Part shown: piece by piece, positions 22,926 to 35,612 of the stretch | Layout: each line of letters starts with the position of its first letter | How positions within the stretch are numbered: the stretch's first letter is position 1 | Origin: Dasypus novemcinctus | Lineage: Eukaryota > Chordata > Mammalia > Cingulata > Dasypodidae | Assembly (NCBI RefSeq): GCF_030445035.2 | Contig: NC_080673.1 | Span: forward strand, 40,110,365-40,174,364 | Direction: 5' to 3' | DNA: 64,000 nucleotides | Made by a program: the position numbers and the translations under genes | Notes under the pieces: model-generated | The model's input: the letters and a program-made list of their open reading frames with translations, nothing else | Database searches by the model: none | Told to the model about the DNA's origin: nothing

Positions 22926-23313
22926 TTTTTTTTTAAGATTTATTTTATCCCCACCCCCACCCTCTGGCTGCCTGCTCTTGCTGTCTGCTCTCTGTATCCA
23001 TTTGCTGCACGTTCTTCTGTGTCAGCTTGTCTTCTCTTCTTGTCTTCTCTTTAGGAGGCACCGGGAACTGATGCTGGGACCTCTGGTGTTGGACAGAGGC
23101 ACCCAAATGCTTGAGCCACCTCAGGTTCCTGGTTTATTGGTCTCTCATTGTCTTTCCTCTGTGTCTCCTTTTTTTGTTGCATCAGTTCATGGCACGGGCC
23201 AGAGTTCCACGGGGCAGACCAGCTTCGCCTTCATCAGGAAGCCACGGGGACCGAACTTGGGAACCCCCCTAGGGTAGACAAAGCCCAATCGCTTGAGCCA
23301 CATCCGCTTTCCC
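22926..23313 (-). mobile_element. DAS-SINE, dimeric form
   Basis: Minus-strand element from 'ttttttttaagatttatttt' to the reversed head 'gagccacatccgctttccc'. An internal reversed head near 23110-23130 ('cttgagccacctcaggttcc') shows a second tRNA-like unit. The flanks are too diverged for a sure target-site duplication. Confidence 0.85.
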
Positions 23314-24640
23314 ATCATATTCTTTTTAAAGCAGGCCTTTCCCTTTTCTTTCTTATAACCCTTTTTTCAGGGATGCATTGAGGGTGAGAACAAACCATAG
23401 TTTCTGCCTGGTCTCCTGCCGGCCACCATGAAAGTTCGTGAAGCCCTGCACGAGAGCACCCAGCGGTGGGGTGAGTGAGGGCTGAAGTCCAGCCTGCTCT
23501 CTGCTGGCTAACCTGCTGGCCCTGGCAATCATGGCGCCTGCCTGGAGGCAGGAGTGCCTTTTGCTAATTCACTGAAGCGGTGCGAGGTTGACTGACGGGA
23601 GCTGTGCCTGCCGACTGCCTTGTCTCTGAGTTCTGGCCCCGGACGAGAACCGATGCATTCGCTCTTAACCTGTGCAGGCATATGCTGCTCTCATGTCCGT
23701 TAGACGGCTCCAATCCTGGCTGTGCGAGGTCACCCAGTTAGTTAGTGGCACAACTGGATTCGAACAGGCTCCTTGCTACGCCCTGGTCTTTGGTGAAAGA
23801 ATGAAAACAAGAGGAAATGTAGCATTGTAAGGATGGAGTCAAATCGATTGCCTCTGCAGTGAGTACACGGGCAGGCTTGGACAAAGTGCACTAGGGGGGA
23901 TGTGGGCGAAGGCCGAGGAGAGGGAGCAACCCTGCTAGAAGGAGAAACTTTTCAACCGATACTATCTCCAGTGAGCTGACTACTTAAAACATCAAAAGGC
24001 CTGATGAGATGTTTTTTTGTGTCTATGATTAAAGGAAGAGATGGGCTCAGAATCAAATACGGCAGTGCCCAGAAAAAAAGATGCATTGTTACTGTGAGAG
24101 AAAGGCTGAGGAGGGAGAGGGAGGACGGGGCAGCTTCCTCAGACTAAATGGACCAATTGTGCATTCTCAGCCCCCGCAACCCCTGCCTTCAGCCCGGGGA
24201 ACCACAGAGGCCCTGCCCTCTGGCTCTCTGGGGTAGTTCCCAAACGCTTTCTCCACACTCTGGATGTGCCAGTGTGGAATTCAGCCTAGGAGAGTGAGGT
24301 GGAGAAAACCAAAATATGGATTAATTGTGGTTACCAGATCAACCAAGAATGTTTGCCAGGTGCCTACTATCAATCACTCAGCTCTGAAATGAATCCAGTG
24401 CGGAACTATGTTTGTCCTCCATGTCAGAGATGGAAAGCCATTTATTTTTTATTTTATATTTTATAAAATATATAAAAAATGTGTATATTTTATAGCAAAA
24501 AATTTCCCTGGCCTTGTGCTAAGGTAAAGGTAAGTAGAAGTCATGATTGTCACCGATATAAATAGGGAATTTTTAATGACATACAATCCATTAACTGTGG
24601 TACTTCACAAGCAAACTACTCCCATCCATAGGTCCTAGAA
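23314..24640. other. Single-copy DNA with a possible MIR trace
   Basis: Mostly unrecognised. At 23725-23790 'gtgcgaggtcacccagttag' and 'ggattcgaac' resemble a reverse-oriented MIR core. The block around 23410-23660 is GC-richer but has no gene signature. Confidence 0.4.
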
Positions 24641-24689
24641 GTGAGACAATTCTGAAAGGCATCTCATCCCTGCCTGCGGCTCATGCCTT

Positions 24690-25230
24690 CTCGCTCCTCT
24701 TTCCTCAAGGATCAGGTCCATTCCTACCTCTTGCTGAGACCAGCTCAGCAATAGGTTTGCACGACGGGAAGGCGACGCAGAACTGAAGAAATAAAAGGAC
24801 AGAAAGAAAGACACACGAGAGGAAATAAAGATGGGACCAGGGAATTCACAGCTTCTGAAACTGAGACCCTCAACCCTAGTTTCCACATCGTATTTATTTA
24901 GGAACTAACAAGCAGCTGTTTGTTGTTTACTATAACAAGGGACATGCGCAACATTTATGATAATAAGGTACAGGTCATACAAAGTTCAAATGCCTCCTCA
25001 CGCAAACATTTTTTCAAGGCCCGGTGTTCCTAAGCCCACACTCTTTGTCTATGTTATGGAAACGTTTCTATGTCAAACCGTATTCCTACTGTTTTTTCAC
25101 AACAATCTCTTCAGTGGGCCTTCCCTCAGGATGGAATTCACCATGCTTACCTCTGCAGTGAGCCACAGCCCAGAGGGAGAGAAGGTTGAACACAAGGCAC
25201 TTGGTGGATATGAGAAAAGGTAGACCTTTC
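24690..25230 (-). mobile_element. Candidate endogenous-retrovirus LTR remnant
   Basis: 'gctgagaccagctcagcaat', 'aaagatgggaccagg' and 'tcgtatttatttaggaacta' together resemble an ERV2-type LTR in reverse orientation. Limits, family and orientation are uncertain, and no internal retroviral coding sequence is seen on either side. Confidence 0.35.
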
Positions 25231-25262
25231 TGTGTGAATGCTACTTAAAAAAAAAAAGTTAA

Positions 25263-25466
25263 GGAGCAGATGTGGCTAAAGCAGTTGAGCACCTGCTTCC
25301 CTCACAGGAGGTCCCAGCTTCAGATGCCAGTGCCTCCTAAACAAAAACAAGAAACAAGCAAACGAATGAAAACACAAGCTCCTGGAGCCAATGTGGCTCA
25401 GTGGTTGAGCGCCGGCTTCCCACATACGAGGTACCAGGTTCAATCCCGGTTACCTCAAGAAAAAAG
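25263..25466 (+). mobile_element. DAS-SINE, short dimer of two tRNA-like heads
   Basis: Unit 1 starts 'ggagcagatgtggctaaagc' and unit 2 starts 'ggagccaatgtggctcagtg' at about 25384. Each carries a B-box-like segment and the two are joined by an A-rich linker. The long body is absent. 'aaaaaaagttaa' occurs on both sides and may be the target-site duplication. Confidence 0.85.
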
Positions 25467-25479
25467 AAAAAAAAGTTAA

Positions 25480-27930
25480 AAAAACTTTAACCACTATCAC
25501 TTTAACCGATCACTTGGTGCGGTAATCATAAACACAAAAGCAAATGTAGGCACTAGAATCCCATAACAATTCTGTTCTAAGCAGTTACCAGATGGTTCAG
25601 GATTTTCAAAATCTTCCTAGACTTTATGGACCCCAAAAGTGTGTGTGCAGACTCCAGGCCTACAGTCTGACAAACACTGACGTGGATCCCATTTGAACAG
25701 TCCCTGGTGGATAAAGACCCCTCTTTTGTGTTTCAATGGAATACCATGCGACCACCCCCCCTGAAGCTGTGTAATTTGAGGGTCCTGGGTCCCCCAGTCA
25801 GCTTCCATTTAGCTTCTCAGTAGGGCCAGTGGTCATTCTGTGGTGACACCCCTGTGCCACAGGCATTTTCTTTCTGCCTTCCCTTTCTGCAGTTTCCACA
25901 ACACTCCAAACTAGGACAAAAACTCTCCGTCTAATTCCACAGGAGGCCGTCAAAAGCAAGCCAAGCTCCCATTCTTCCGTGGGCCTGGCTCAGAGGTGGC
26001 TTTATCTTGCCTTCGAGCTTGAGATTCTTACTTGTGATAAGGAAAGCAAGTTTATCTCGTCCAAGGTATTGCATTTCACAATCATTTCATGCCTCGCTAG
26101 GGTAAAACCAACCGAGGAGAAAGATCGTTCTCCAGGATTTAGTCAGGGTTTGTATGTGCACCTACCATATTTAGCATTCAGCTTGGGCTCCCCCTTTAGC
26201 AAAGGAAACTTAGAATCAGAGGCCCCGTGAGAGACCAAAGATACGGCCTCTGCCCCTCCACTGCGGGGGTGAGCCCTTCCCGCAGGCCAGGCCAGCCTTC
26301 CTCCGGTCACCACACGTCCTTGGTGCAGATGGAATGTGCTCAGGATCAGCTGAACCGTGGCTGCAGGGAGCCTCAGTCAGCCCCTGGAGGGCACGGTACC
26401 TTTCCAGTCCTGTCTGTCCACCCGTCTTCACTCTCCCGGGAGACGGTAACACACACGCCAGCCTTTGCTAGTCAGACTGCAGAGGATTAGGTAAGACACC
26501 AGCACTCTTCCCAAAACCTTTTTCAATGACTGAGATGATTGAAGTACTTGAGACAATCATTACAGTAGACTTAAACAGTGTTTTGGGTGCTATTAACTGA
26601 AAGTCTTTGATCCCCCTGCTGTAGTCAGAAAGATTTTGCCATAAAAGGTGTTGTAGGCACTCACTGTACTTAATAAAAAACAGCAAGGTACAACTTGGTT
26701 CTCCACCACAAACGTACAAGCACTCCAAGATGGCAAGCGTGGGGAGTTGTTGTATCTGACACTGATATCTGGGTACAAATCGCCTAGCCAGGGAGAGGAG
26801 AACTTGATGCAAAAACCAACTCCTTGGCAGGAATGGAGCTAATCTCATGCAGGGGCTTCAGAGAGTTTTTCAGGTATAACTTAGGGAAGGAAAGAACTAG
26901 ATACATCCACTGCACTAAGAGAACAGAAAGTGGGGATGTCTGATGCAAGCTAAGAGGATGGCAGGACAGAAGCCATGGGAAGAAATAGTCGTGTTGAAGA
27001 AGAGCAAATGCTGGGGAAGAAAACCTGCTGAGCACTATAGTCCCATCTCTATATTAAATTCTGGTGATGAATTTAAAAATTGCCACAATTTCAGAAGTAA
27101 TTGCAGGAGTAGAGAATCTGGGTTTCAAAAAAAAGGAAAATCAGTGGTCCTATTGTTTCCCTGCTCCAAACTGATTGTAAATTACATGAGCAAAGGACCT
27201 ACCTACAGGCGGATAAGTATCCTTAGGATCTGAAGTTCTAATTTTTAAAATAGCTCCTTAGTCTATAGCAAGTACCTTTGGAGAGAATGTAAATTCAAGA
27301 GCAACAAGTGGTGGAATAAGTGACCACATAGTCAATATTTTGGTATTTCTTTTTCTCCTCATAACACTAACACACTAGAAAATGGGTAACAGCCAAAATT
27401 AAAATCACACCATCAGCTTCTCGGCTTGCTCATCTCCACCTCCTGCCTGGCCAACCTGGCTGTGCCTTGAAGCACTGAGCAGGGATTTCCGCGATCCACA
27501 GAGCAGGTCGTGCCAATCCCAGGGGCTCCGAACCACGGGGCCTGGCGGATGTGGCAGGCACATCACGTGCTGGATTGCCTTCATCAAGGTTGAGTCAGGG
27601 TCCTGTCCCGGCCTGCCCCTCACCTCAGCAAGGTGAGCCCAGACTGGAGCAGAGGGCTGAGGCTCCTCTGAACTGCAGAAAGAAAGACTTGACTGTAGCA
27701 GTGATTTTAATCCCAAATTCACCTGGGCCACGCCCTCCTCTTTCTTCACTCCCTTGCATTCTTCTTTCTCTCCCTCACACATACAGTAAATCACACTAAC
27801 TTGCTATGTTACTATTTTCTAAACCCTTCTTGATATTCCTCCAAGAAGTGCTTACCTCAGCAGGAATGGTAAAATGGTTAGAGCTTGGGCTACGAAGTGA
27901 AAAATACCATGATTTTAAAAACTATACTGT
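25480..27930. other. Single-copy DNA, no gene recognised
   Basis: 2.4 kb without an identified repeat. The longest frames are 129 codons (27405-27794, minus) and 126 codons (26468-26848, minus). Neither shows a domain, signal peptide or convincing splice context, so they are not called as genes. A conserved exon or enhancer cannot be excluded without cross-species alignment. Confidence 0.4.
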
Positions 27931-27939
27931 GGTACCATG

Positions 27940-28900
27940 TATACAAAAGAAAATTTCCCATTTTAATCACTCTCATGTGTACAATTAAATGCTAGTACTC
28001 ACATTCACAATCTGCTCCCACCAATATCCATTACCAAAACATTTCCATCAGCCCAAAGAGAAACTGCACTCATTAAACATTAACTCCCCTTTCCAATCAC
28101 CCCTGCCACCCCCCCCCCCAAGCCTGCCCTTGGTAACTGGTGTCTGTTTTCTGTCTGTATGAATTTGCTTATTCTAGATACTTCATATAAGTGAAATAAT
28201 ACAATATCTGTTCTTTCGCGTCTGGTTTACTTCACTCAATATGATGTCGTCCGGGTTATCCCTATTGTCACGTGTACCAGGCCTTCATTCCTTTTTAGGG
28301 CTGAATACATTCCATTGCGTATAAATACCACATTTTATTTATCCTTTCATCTGCTGATGGACACTTGGGTTGCTTCTACCTTTTTGGCTATTGTGCATAA
28401 TGCTGCTCGGAACATCAATGTACAAGTGTCTGTTCCAGTCCCTGTTTTCAGTTCATTTGTCTGTGTACCTAGAACTGATATGTTGAGCCATATGATAATT
28501 CTCCGCTTAATTTCTGAGGAACAGCAAAACTGTTTCACACAGCAATTGTACCATTTTATCTTCCCACAAACCATGTACGAGTGTTCCTATTACTTCTCGT
28601 CCCCACCAACACTTGTTATTTTCTGTTTTCAATACTTGCCTTCCTACTGGAGTGAAGTGGCATGTCATGGTTTTGATTTGTAGTTCCTTAATGGCTAACG
28701 ATGTTGAGTATCTCTTCATGTGCTTGTTGGCCATTTGTATGTACTCTCTGGAAAATGTCTACTGCAGTCTTCAGCCCATTTTTAAATTGTTGTGGAATTG
28801 TAGGAGTTTTTTTTCACATTTTTGAACACTAAATCCTTATCAGATATATAGTTTTCAAGTATATTCTCCAATTCTATAGACCATCTTTTCACGTTCTTGA
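27940..28900 (-). mobile_element. Old L1 ORF2 C-terminus and 3' UTR
   Basis: Reverse-oriented L1 in the usual order. The 3' UTR includes 'cttcatataagtgaaataat' and 'tggtttacttcactcaatat'. ORF2 3' coding sequence follows with 'gctgatggacacttgggttg', 'tatgttgagccatatgataa' and 'tggttttgatttgtagttcc'. The reading frames are broken. A poly-C run sits at about 28110-28122. Confidence 0.85.
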
Positions 28901-28907
28901 GAAATAA

Positions 28908-29075
28908 CAGGATTTAAACTCTACCATTGCTGTGTAAACTTGGGCATGTTCCTTAACCTCTCTGAGCCTGCATTTCCTTACCATTAACCCAGGGCTAGGC
29001 ACGGTGAGTTAATGTATGTTCAGAGCTTAGCACCTTTCCTGGTACATATGAGCTCCATTAATGGCCATTATTAAA
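28908..29075 (+). mobile_element. MIR
   Basis: Plus-strand MIR with 'ttgctgtgtaaacttgggca', 'ccttaacctctctgagcctg' and 'gagttaatgtatgttcagag'. The start abuts the L1 remnant. Confidence 0.8.
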
Positions 29076-29137
29076 GCAAACAGAAAACAACTGACAGCCC
29101 CCTGCCATCTCTGAGTGGTTCAGCTTTGAGCTTAAGC

Positions 29138-29305
29138 AGTGTTTCTCAACTTTGGCTACACATTCGAATCACCCATAGAGCTTTTAAAAATCTGATGCCC
29201 AGGCCTCACTCCTGTTCCATTATATCAGAGTGACTTGGGCGGAGCCCAGAGATCCCTGTCTTTAAGGCGGCCCAGGGATTTCCAGTGGATGGACAAAGTG
29301 AAGAA
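29138..29305. mobile_element. MER5A-like hAT-Charlie non-autonomous element
   Basis: Starts 'cagtgtttctcaactttgg', has 'cgaatcaccc...gagcttttaaaaa' and ends near 'gtgaagaactactgg'. The terminal inverted-repeat pattern and length of about 170 bp fit MER5-type elements. Confidence 0.7.
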
Positions 29306-29309
29306 CTAC

Positions 29310-30340
29310 TGGAGATGAAGCTGACTGATAACCACGCCCAGAGCACCTTCTCCATTTGCTGCTGCGCAGATACACAGAGAAGCCCCTCCACCTCCAGAAG
29401 TTTCCTGGAGGCTAATTACAGAGGTGCAGCAGGAGACGCCACGTGTGCCACCGAGCCAAGATGCAGGCACACCAGGCCCTAGGAGCCAACCACAGCTTTT
29501 CTGACCACAAAGGGGACACAGTCCTGCTCCGGGGCCGCACGGCCTCTGCCACCCTTCTTGGCACTCTTGTTGGACAAATGCCAGCAGCTTGTTTCCCTCT
29601 GCCCTGGCACGGAAACCGCGGGCTCTGGTCTGCTCTTTCTGTTAAGGCCACAGCTGTTTGTTTCTAGTGAAGAGCAAGCAGGTTGGGCTCTGTCCCACTC
29701 TGGGGACACCTCACTGTGCAGCTGTTTCTATTTTCAGAACATCACGCTACAATTCGCAATTAACTCAGGGAAAATAGTGAGTAGGTCCCAGGGCTGTTTG
29801 CTTTTCCGCTCAGGAAACAGACTGGGAGTTCAACAGGTCCAATAGCTGCTGTTTCCCAAAGACTAATTATACAGATGACACATATTTAGGGGAAAAAAAG
29901 AAGACTGCCTCGGTTCAACAGGGAGCTTGGGGGTGGGATTTTCCAGAGGGCACCACCAGCCTGCCCTCTCTAGCTTTTCTGTTGGTGGGAATTTTGTTGC
30001 AGCTCATGAATCCACAGGGAAATTCTTGGTATGGAATTTGGTTGGCCCTGCCTCAAGTGCCTGTGGCAGGCAAGCAGTAAGAGCTGAAGAAAAGGAGAAG
30101 AACAGGGCTTAAAGGATAGAAAGAAGAGCAATTTGACCTTTAGAATGAATCTTTGAAAGGGAAATGAAGAACAGATAATTAAAAGGGGGAAAGAACATGG
30201 AATGGAAAGGTTAAAACACAAGTAAAGAGGGGATACTGAAAATGGCAATTCTTTGTCCTTGGATAGTAAAACAACGAGGAATTTTTTATTTTCCTAAAAT
30301 TTTATAATGAATATAGGTTTCTTTACAACAAAGTAAACAC
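29310..30340. other. Single-copy DNA
   Basis: No gene or repeat recognised. Frames of 60-95 codons overlap on both strands at 29400-29850 because of moderate GC content, without known domains. Confidence 0.4.
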
Positions 30341-30674
30341 TTAAAAATTTTTTTTTTTAAAGATGATGGTTATACATTGATAAAACCACTTTGGAAAACA
30401 GCATGGCTGTCTATGTGGTACCATTCAGCAATGCCAATATTAGTTACATCTCAAACACAGGGACAAGAATGTTCATAAAAACACTGTCTGTTATAGCCAA
30501 AACCCAGAAAAAAACCAAAGTCCACTGACAAGAGATGATAAATTGAGCTGTGTGGATGACTGAACAGCAGTGAAAGAATGAAGTATTAGCAAAGATGAAG
30601 CTCACAAGCATAATATTGAAAAATACCATCAACAACAACAGGTTATCACAAAAGAATATATACAATTTTATATT

Positions 30675-31075
30675 TTTTTTTTAATTTTTTTTTTAAAGAT
30701 TTATTTATTTATTTAATTCCCCCCCCCCCCCTCCCCTGGTTGTCTGTTCTTGGTGTCTATTTGCTGCGTCTTGTTTCTTTGTCTTGTTTCTTTGTCCGCT
30801 TCTGTTGTCGTCAGCGGCACGGGAAGTGTGGGCGGCGCCATTCCTGGGCAGGCTGCTCTTTCTTTTCACGCTGGGCGGCTTTCCTCACGGGCGCACTCCT
30901 TGCGCGTGGGGCTCCCCCACGCGGGGGGACACCCTTGCGTGGCACGGCACTCCTTGCGCGCATCAGCACTGCGCATGGGCCAGCTCCACACGGGTCAAGG
31001 AGGCCCGGGGTTTGAACCGCGGACCTCCCATGTGGTAGACGGACGCCCTAACCACTGGGCCAAAGTCCGTTTCCC
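30675..31075 (-). mobile_element. DAS-SINE, young long form with 14-bp TSD
   Basis: Minus-strand copy with reversed young-type head ending 'aagtccgtttccc' and a body close to that at 21469-21900. Its oligo-C run is at 30720-30732. A perfect 14-bp target-site duplication 'tacaattttatatt' flanks it at 30661-30674 and 31076-31089. Confidence 0.93.
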
Positions 31076-31153
31076 TACAATTTTATATTAAAGATCCCCC
31101 AAAAGGTAAAATATAGTCTGGTCAAAGCAGACAACAAACAAAAAACCCAACTT

Positions 31154-31188
31154 GGGGGGAGCTGATGTAGCTCAGCGGTTGTGCACTA
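31154..31188 (+). mobile_element. DAS-SINE head fragment
   Basis: 'ggagctgatgtagctcagcgg' matches the first ~25 bp of the short-form head. It is followed directly by an A-run, so only the tRNA-like start is present. Confidence 0.6.
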
Positions 31189-31440
31189 AAAAAATTGTTT
31201 TAAGATATTATATATGATGAAAACTGTTTGAAAGACAAAAAACTCAGGGTAGTAGTTATTACCCCTGAGAAGAGGGAGGAGGAAGGAGGGAAGAGGCAAA
31301 AAGGGAGGGACACCCTCTGAAATACTCTGTTTCTTAAGCTGGATATGATGTGCTTATTTTATTCTTCTTCTTTAAACCATATACATGATGTATCCTCTTT
31401 TTAGATGTGATGTATTTTATAATTTTCAAAACTAAGGAGG

Positions 31441-32375
31441 GAAACTGATGAAATAGCCAGGAAAACAAGGTAGCAACAGAACAAGGAGGAGTGGATGTAA
31501 GAAAGGAGACGAGGTTGTAAAGACAGGAATTGAACTTTGGTCCTAGTTGTAAAATGTTTTCTGGTAGTTGTCCGTGTGTCATTACATCCTAAGTTGGCCT
31601 TGCCTGGGATTCTGCCCTCTGCTCACAGTTCTTCTCAAGCTATGTGCTCTCCTTGGGTGATTTCAAGCACCCTCGTGGTTTTGGCACCATTGATATGCTG
31701 ATGATGACCTAAATTTAATCTCTAATAAGGCATTTTCATTGACTCTCAAGTGCCCATATCTAAGTGCCTCCTGGACAACTCTACTTGGCCAATGACACAG
31801 ATGGCCAAATTCTCCAGGCCTGGAAATGAGCATTATCCTCCCTTCTACATTGCTCTTTCTTCTGTAATCTACACCCCCCCCCCAATATAAATGACACCAC
31901 TACACCCCAGGGTTGGAATCTTGGGTGTCCTCCTCTTCTCCTTCCTCGTGCACCATGCTATATTAACCATGGACTTTATTTTTCTCAGCTCCTTCCTTCA
32001 GTTTCTTCCCATCCCCACTGTCACTACAGAGTTCAGGCCCTCTGCATTTTTCTTAGATAACTAGAACCTTCAGGCTGGGTGTTCTCAACCTGTCCCCAGA
32101 ATGATCTGGCTGGAATAGAAATCTGACCATGGGACTCTCATCTACTTAAAACCTGAATGGTTCTCACCACAAACAGGATTGAGATCCAGCTCTTAGGGTC
32201 ACAGCCAAAGCCTGCCAGAATCGAGCCCATGTTGACTCCTCCAGCTTCATTTTTATTACTTTTGTCTCAAATTTTACACTCCTACAAGCTGGAAACCCTT
32301 GTAGTTCAACACACACACACACACACACCTTTCTTTTTTCTTACACTATCCACTAGGTCTAGAATGTCCCTTCCT
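31441..32375. other. Single-copy DNA with a (CA)n array
   Basis: No gene or repeat family recognised. A (CA)n microsatellite lies at 32308-32328 and a poly-C run near 31873-31882. Confidence 0.45.
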
Positions 32376-32390
32376 CATGACTTACCCCTT

Positions 32391-32816
32391 TTTTTTAAGG
32401 TTTATTTTATTTATTTATTTCCCCCCCCCCCCCCCATTATCTGCTCTCTGTGTCCATTCGCTGTGTGTTCTTCTGTGTCTGCTTGCTTTATCTGGCGGCA
32501 CTGGGAAACTGTGTCTCTTTTTTGTTGCATCATCTTGCTGTGTCGGCTTTCCGTGTGTGCAGTGCCACTCCGGGGCAGGCTGTGCTTTTTTCACACGGGG
32601 CGGATCTCCTTGCGGGGCGGCTCTCCTTGAGGGGTGCACTCCTTGCACGTGGGGCTCCCCTACATGGGGACACCCCTGGGTGGCATGGCACTCCTTGCGT
32701 GCATCAGCACTGCGCATGGGTCAGCTTATCACAAGGGTCAGGAGTCCCTGGGGATCAAACCCTGGACCCTCCATATGGTAGACGGACACTCTATCGGTTG
32801 AGCCATGTCTGCTTCC
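32391..32816 (-). mobile_element. DAS-SINE, long form with TSD
   Basis: Complete minus-strand copy with oligo-C run at 32421-32436 and reversed head 'gagccatgtctgcttcc'. The target-site duplication 'catgacttaccc' plus T-run is seen at 32376-32390 and 32817-32831. Confidence 0.92.
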
Positions 32817-33009
32817 CATGACTTACCCTTTTAACACCAATCCATCCTGCCTGTCCAAGTCAAAATACTGGCCCAGGATTACCAAGTCTTTCACTTAAAA
32901 AAATTTTTTGAAGAGAAATCAGGCATCTCAGTTTTAATGTTCAGTGTACTCATTTTCATGTGAGATTTCCCAATGTTTCGATATTTGTTTCAAGTTTTTT
33001 ATTTTTATT

Positions 33010-33405
33010 TTTTTAAAGATTTATTTCTCCTCCCTCCCTCCATTGTCTGCTCTCTGTGTCCATTCACTGTGTGTTCTTCTGTGTCTGCTTGTGTTCTCAT
33101 TAGGCGGCTCCATGAACCGATCCTGGAACCTTCCAGTGTGGGAGAGAGGTGATCATTCTCTTGCGCCACCTCAGCTCCCTGTTCTGCTGCATCTCTTATT
33201 GTCTCTCCTCTTTGTCTCTTTTTGTTCCATCATCTTGCTGCACCAGCTCTCTGCATAGGCCAGCACTCCTGCACGGGGCAGTACTCTGCACAGCCCAGCA
33301 TTCCGCGTGGGCCAGCTTGCCCTCACCAGGAGGCCATGGGCATTGAACCCTGGACCTCCTATACGGTAGATGGGAGCCCAATTGCTTGAGCCACACCTGC
33401 TTCCC
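33010..33405 (-). mobile_element. DAS-SINE, dimeric form
   Basis: Minus-strand dimer. The outer reversed head 'gagccacacctgcttccc' ends at 33405 and the inner unit lies near 33160-33180 ('cgccacctcagctccctg'). The body contains a run of ~17-bp modules ('gcactcc...ggccagc') at 33245-33317. Confidence 0.88.
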
Positions 33406-35596
33406 TGGTTTTTTTTTGTTTTGTTTTTTTGCAAACACTGTCAAGACTCAAACAAAACAGTTTGAATTGAGACTGTGAACTGCCATTTTGAAAATTTTGG
33501 TCAAGGTGTTCCATCTTGAATTATCCAGATTTGCTTTCTAATAATTCAACAAATCACCACAAATTCTTATTTCTCAAAGAGTAAACCTTGTGGCTCTCTG
33601 CAAAGCTTTAACTGGATTGATCAAAAAAGCAGAAGCCAAATTTAGCAAACATTTTTAGAAGAAAACTAGTATATTTTAAAGCCAAGGGTAATGCTGCAAT
33701 ATTAAAAATATACTGAACACAATGGTGTATTCTGGATGATCCGTCATTGAATATTAAAGAATATTTTCAAGCCATGAAAGATTAAGTAATTGTACGAGAA
33801 ATAAAAAACAAATAATGACCCAGCTCCAGTATTCCTTACCATCCCCCAACCCCATCTCATGCTGAGTCACATGTCTCTCTCTTGTGCTCCCATATTTTCC
33901 TGGGGACTGCTTACCTTTACACTCACCATACTGTTTTATATTTATCTCTTTCAGTGTTTGTCTCCCTCAAAAGAACATAATAAAATACCGACAGTATTAG
34001 GGTAAATAGGGTGCCTGTTTAAAAAGTCCTTTTTTTTTTTTTGTAGCCTAGCAGAGGGTTTATTTTCTAACAGTTTTAAGTACTGAATGAGTGATAAAAT
34101 ATATGAATGAAGTCAACTTGGCCTAAAACTCTAGTTGCTACAATATGTTTATTTCCCGGTAATAGCCACAAACCATAATGACATCCTCTATTCATATATT
34201 CCTCAGGGATCCTAAAACACAAGTTACATCTCATTATAACAAACCAGAGGACTGGGTAATTGCTATTGTGACTAGGTCACCAGCTGGGGCTTGGAAATGT
34301 TTTATTATATAGTGGGTTTGATGTTGTTGCTGTAATATGTGTGTAGTAATTGGATTTAACTCAGAACTGCCCGAAAACATTCATATTCATGGGGCATATG
34401 AGAATGAAAAGAAAATGTATAGGACAATATCTCATTTCTGTATCTATCAATAGACCTATAATCTCTGTAACATTTCTAAGACGCTTCAAGAGACTTGAAC
34501 TTTTGACTTCTAACCTGGCAAGAAGACAATTTCTGGTTTTAAAAGCTATCCTTCCAAATTATTTCTGACTCTGTGGCACACCAGCCTCCTCCTGTGCCTG
34601 AAGTAAGGTCCTGAGGGAGGTGGGAGGGGAAGCATTTTAAAACATGAACACCATCCCAGAGTCCCTTTTCTTAACAAACAATTTAGTAACTTCAGAAAAA
34701 ATCTACATTGTGTACAACTAATGGAATCCCAGTACATTTTTGTCAGAACACCCTGGAATGACAAGTTCCTATATCACCAGCGTAACAAGGAGTTAACATC
34801 CCCCTTACTTAATGTGATTTTTAATTCAACAAGTAACTAAGCATTAACTTTGTGTGGTTTATTGTGTGACTAAGGAATTCTCTGACAGAGACACCCACAA
34901 GTAAATAGACCTGGACTATACAGCGGACCAGTGCTCCCACAGGGACAAACCAGCAAGTACAGTGGACCAGTGCCTACAGCTACAGGTGAAAAGCTATCAA
35001 GACATTTATAAGCATTTTGCAGCTAATCCTGTCTCAGATTTGTCCAGACTGTTTCAGAATAGCCTTTCCCTAAAAAATAAAACAATCCACCACCCCCCCT
35101 CCCCCCCCCCCCCGCCAAACCAACCCAGAGCAAAACAAAAAATCATACCTCATTGTCTCCTTCCAAGATGCTTTCCCAATTTTAAGAGCTAGTGATCATT
35201 TTGCTGCTCTAAAATACATACTTAAAAACTTGCCATCATTCGCCCAGTTTGGGCAAGTGTCTGATCTTGTTTTTATCCTTGCTTAGTTAGTTGCTATAAT
35301 AACTTGTGGCAGTGAGTTCTCCTGGGTTACTCTTCACTGTGAAAGGGAAAGGATTCTTTGTTTCATTGGTTTAGATTCATGGAGGGAACTATTATGCTCC
35401 CTTTAAGAGATAAGCTAAGTGAAGCCAGTTAAATGGCAGCCAAAAGAGGCCATTCATCGCTGCTCCACTGGGGAAGCATTGGGGAGATGGGGAAGATGAC
35501 TAGGAGCTCTGGCACATGGTTCTCATTCTGCCTCTCCGTGCAAGCCATTTCTATCATTCAACCTCTTCGTCCGTTAAAAAAAAAGATGAAGACTTC
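33406..35596. other. AT-rich single-copy DNA
   Basis: About 2.2 kb without a recognised gene or repeat. A poly-T run is at 34029-34042 and a C-rich run at 35091-35113. The longest frames are under 80 codons. Confidence 0.45.
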
Positions 35597-35612
35597 TTTT
35601 AAAAGTGCTTGA

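Larger units (their letters stand above)
30365..31440 (+). mobile_element. Old L1 ORF2 end and 3' UTR
   Basis: 'acattgataaaaccactttg', 'agggacaagaatgttcataa', and 'gaagctcacaagcataatat' follow the order of an L1 ORF2 3' end. After the SINE the 3' UTR continues ('agtagttattacccctgaga'). It is interrupted by 30675-31075 and carries a SINE head fragment at 31154-31188. Confidence 0.75.

Noticed and set aside
24455-24472. 18-bp perfect palindrome
   Set aside because: It is built only of A and T in an AT-rich run, so it is expected by chance.
26468-26848. 126-codon minus-strand frame in single-copy DNA
   Set aside because: No recognisable domain, signal peptide or splice-site context; length is within what chance gives in 64 kb.
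32377-32781. Overlapping frames of 123-157 codons
   Set aside because: All lie within the SINE at 32391-32816.
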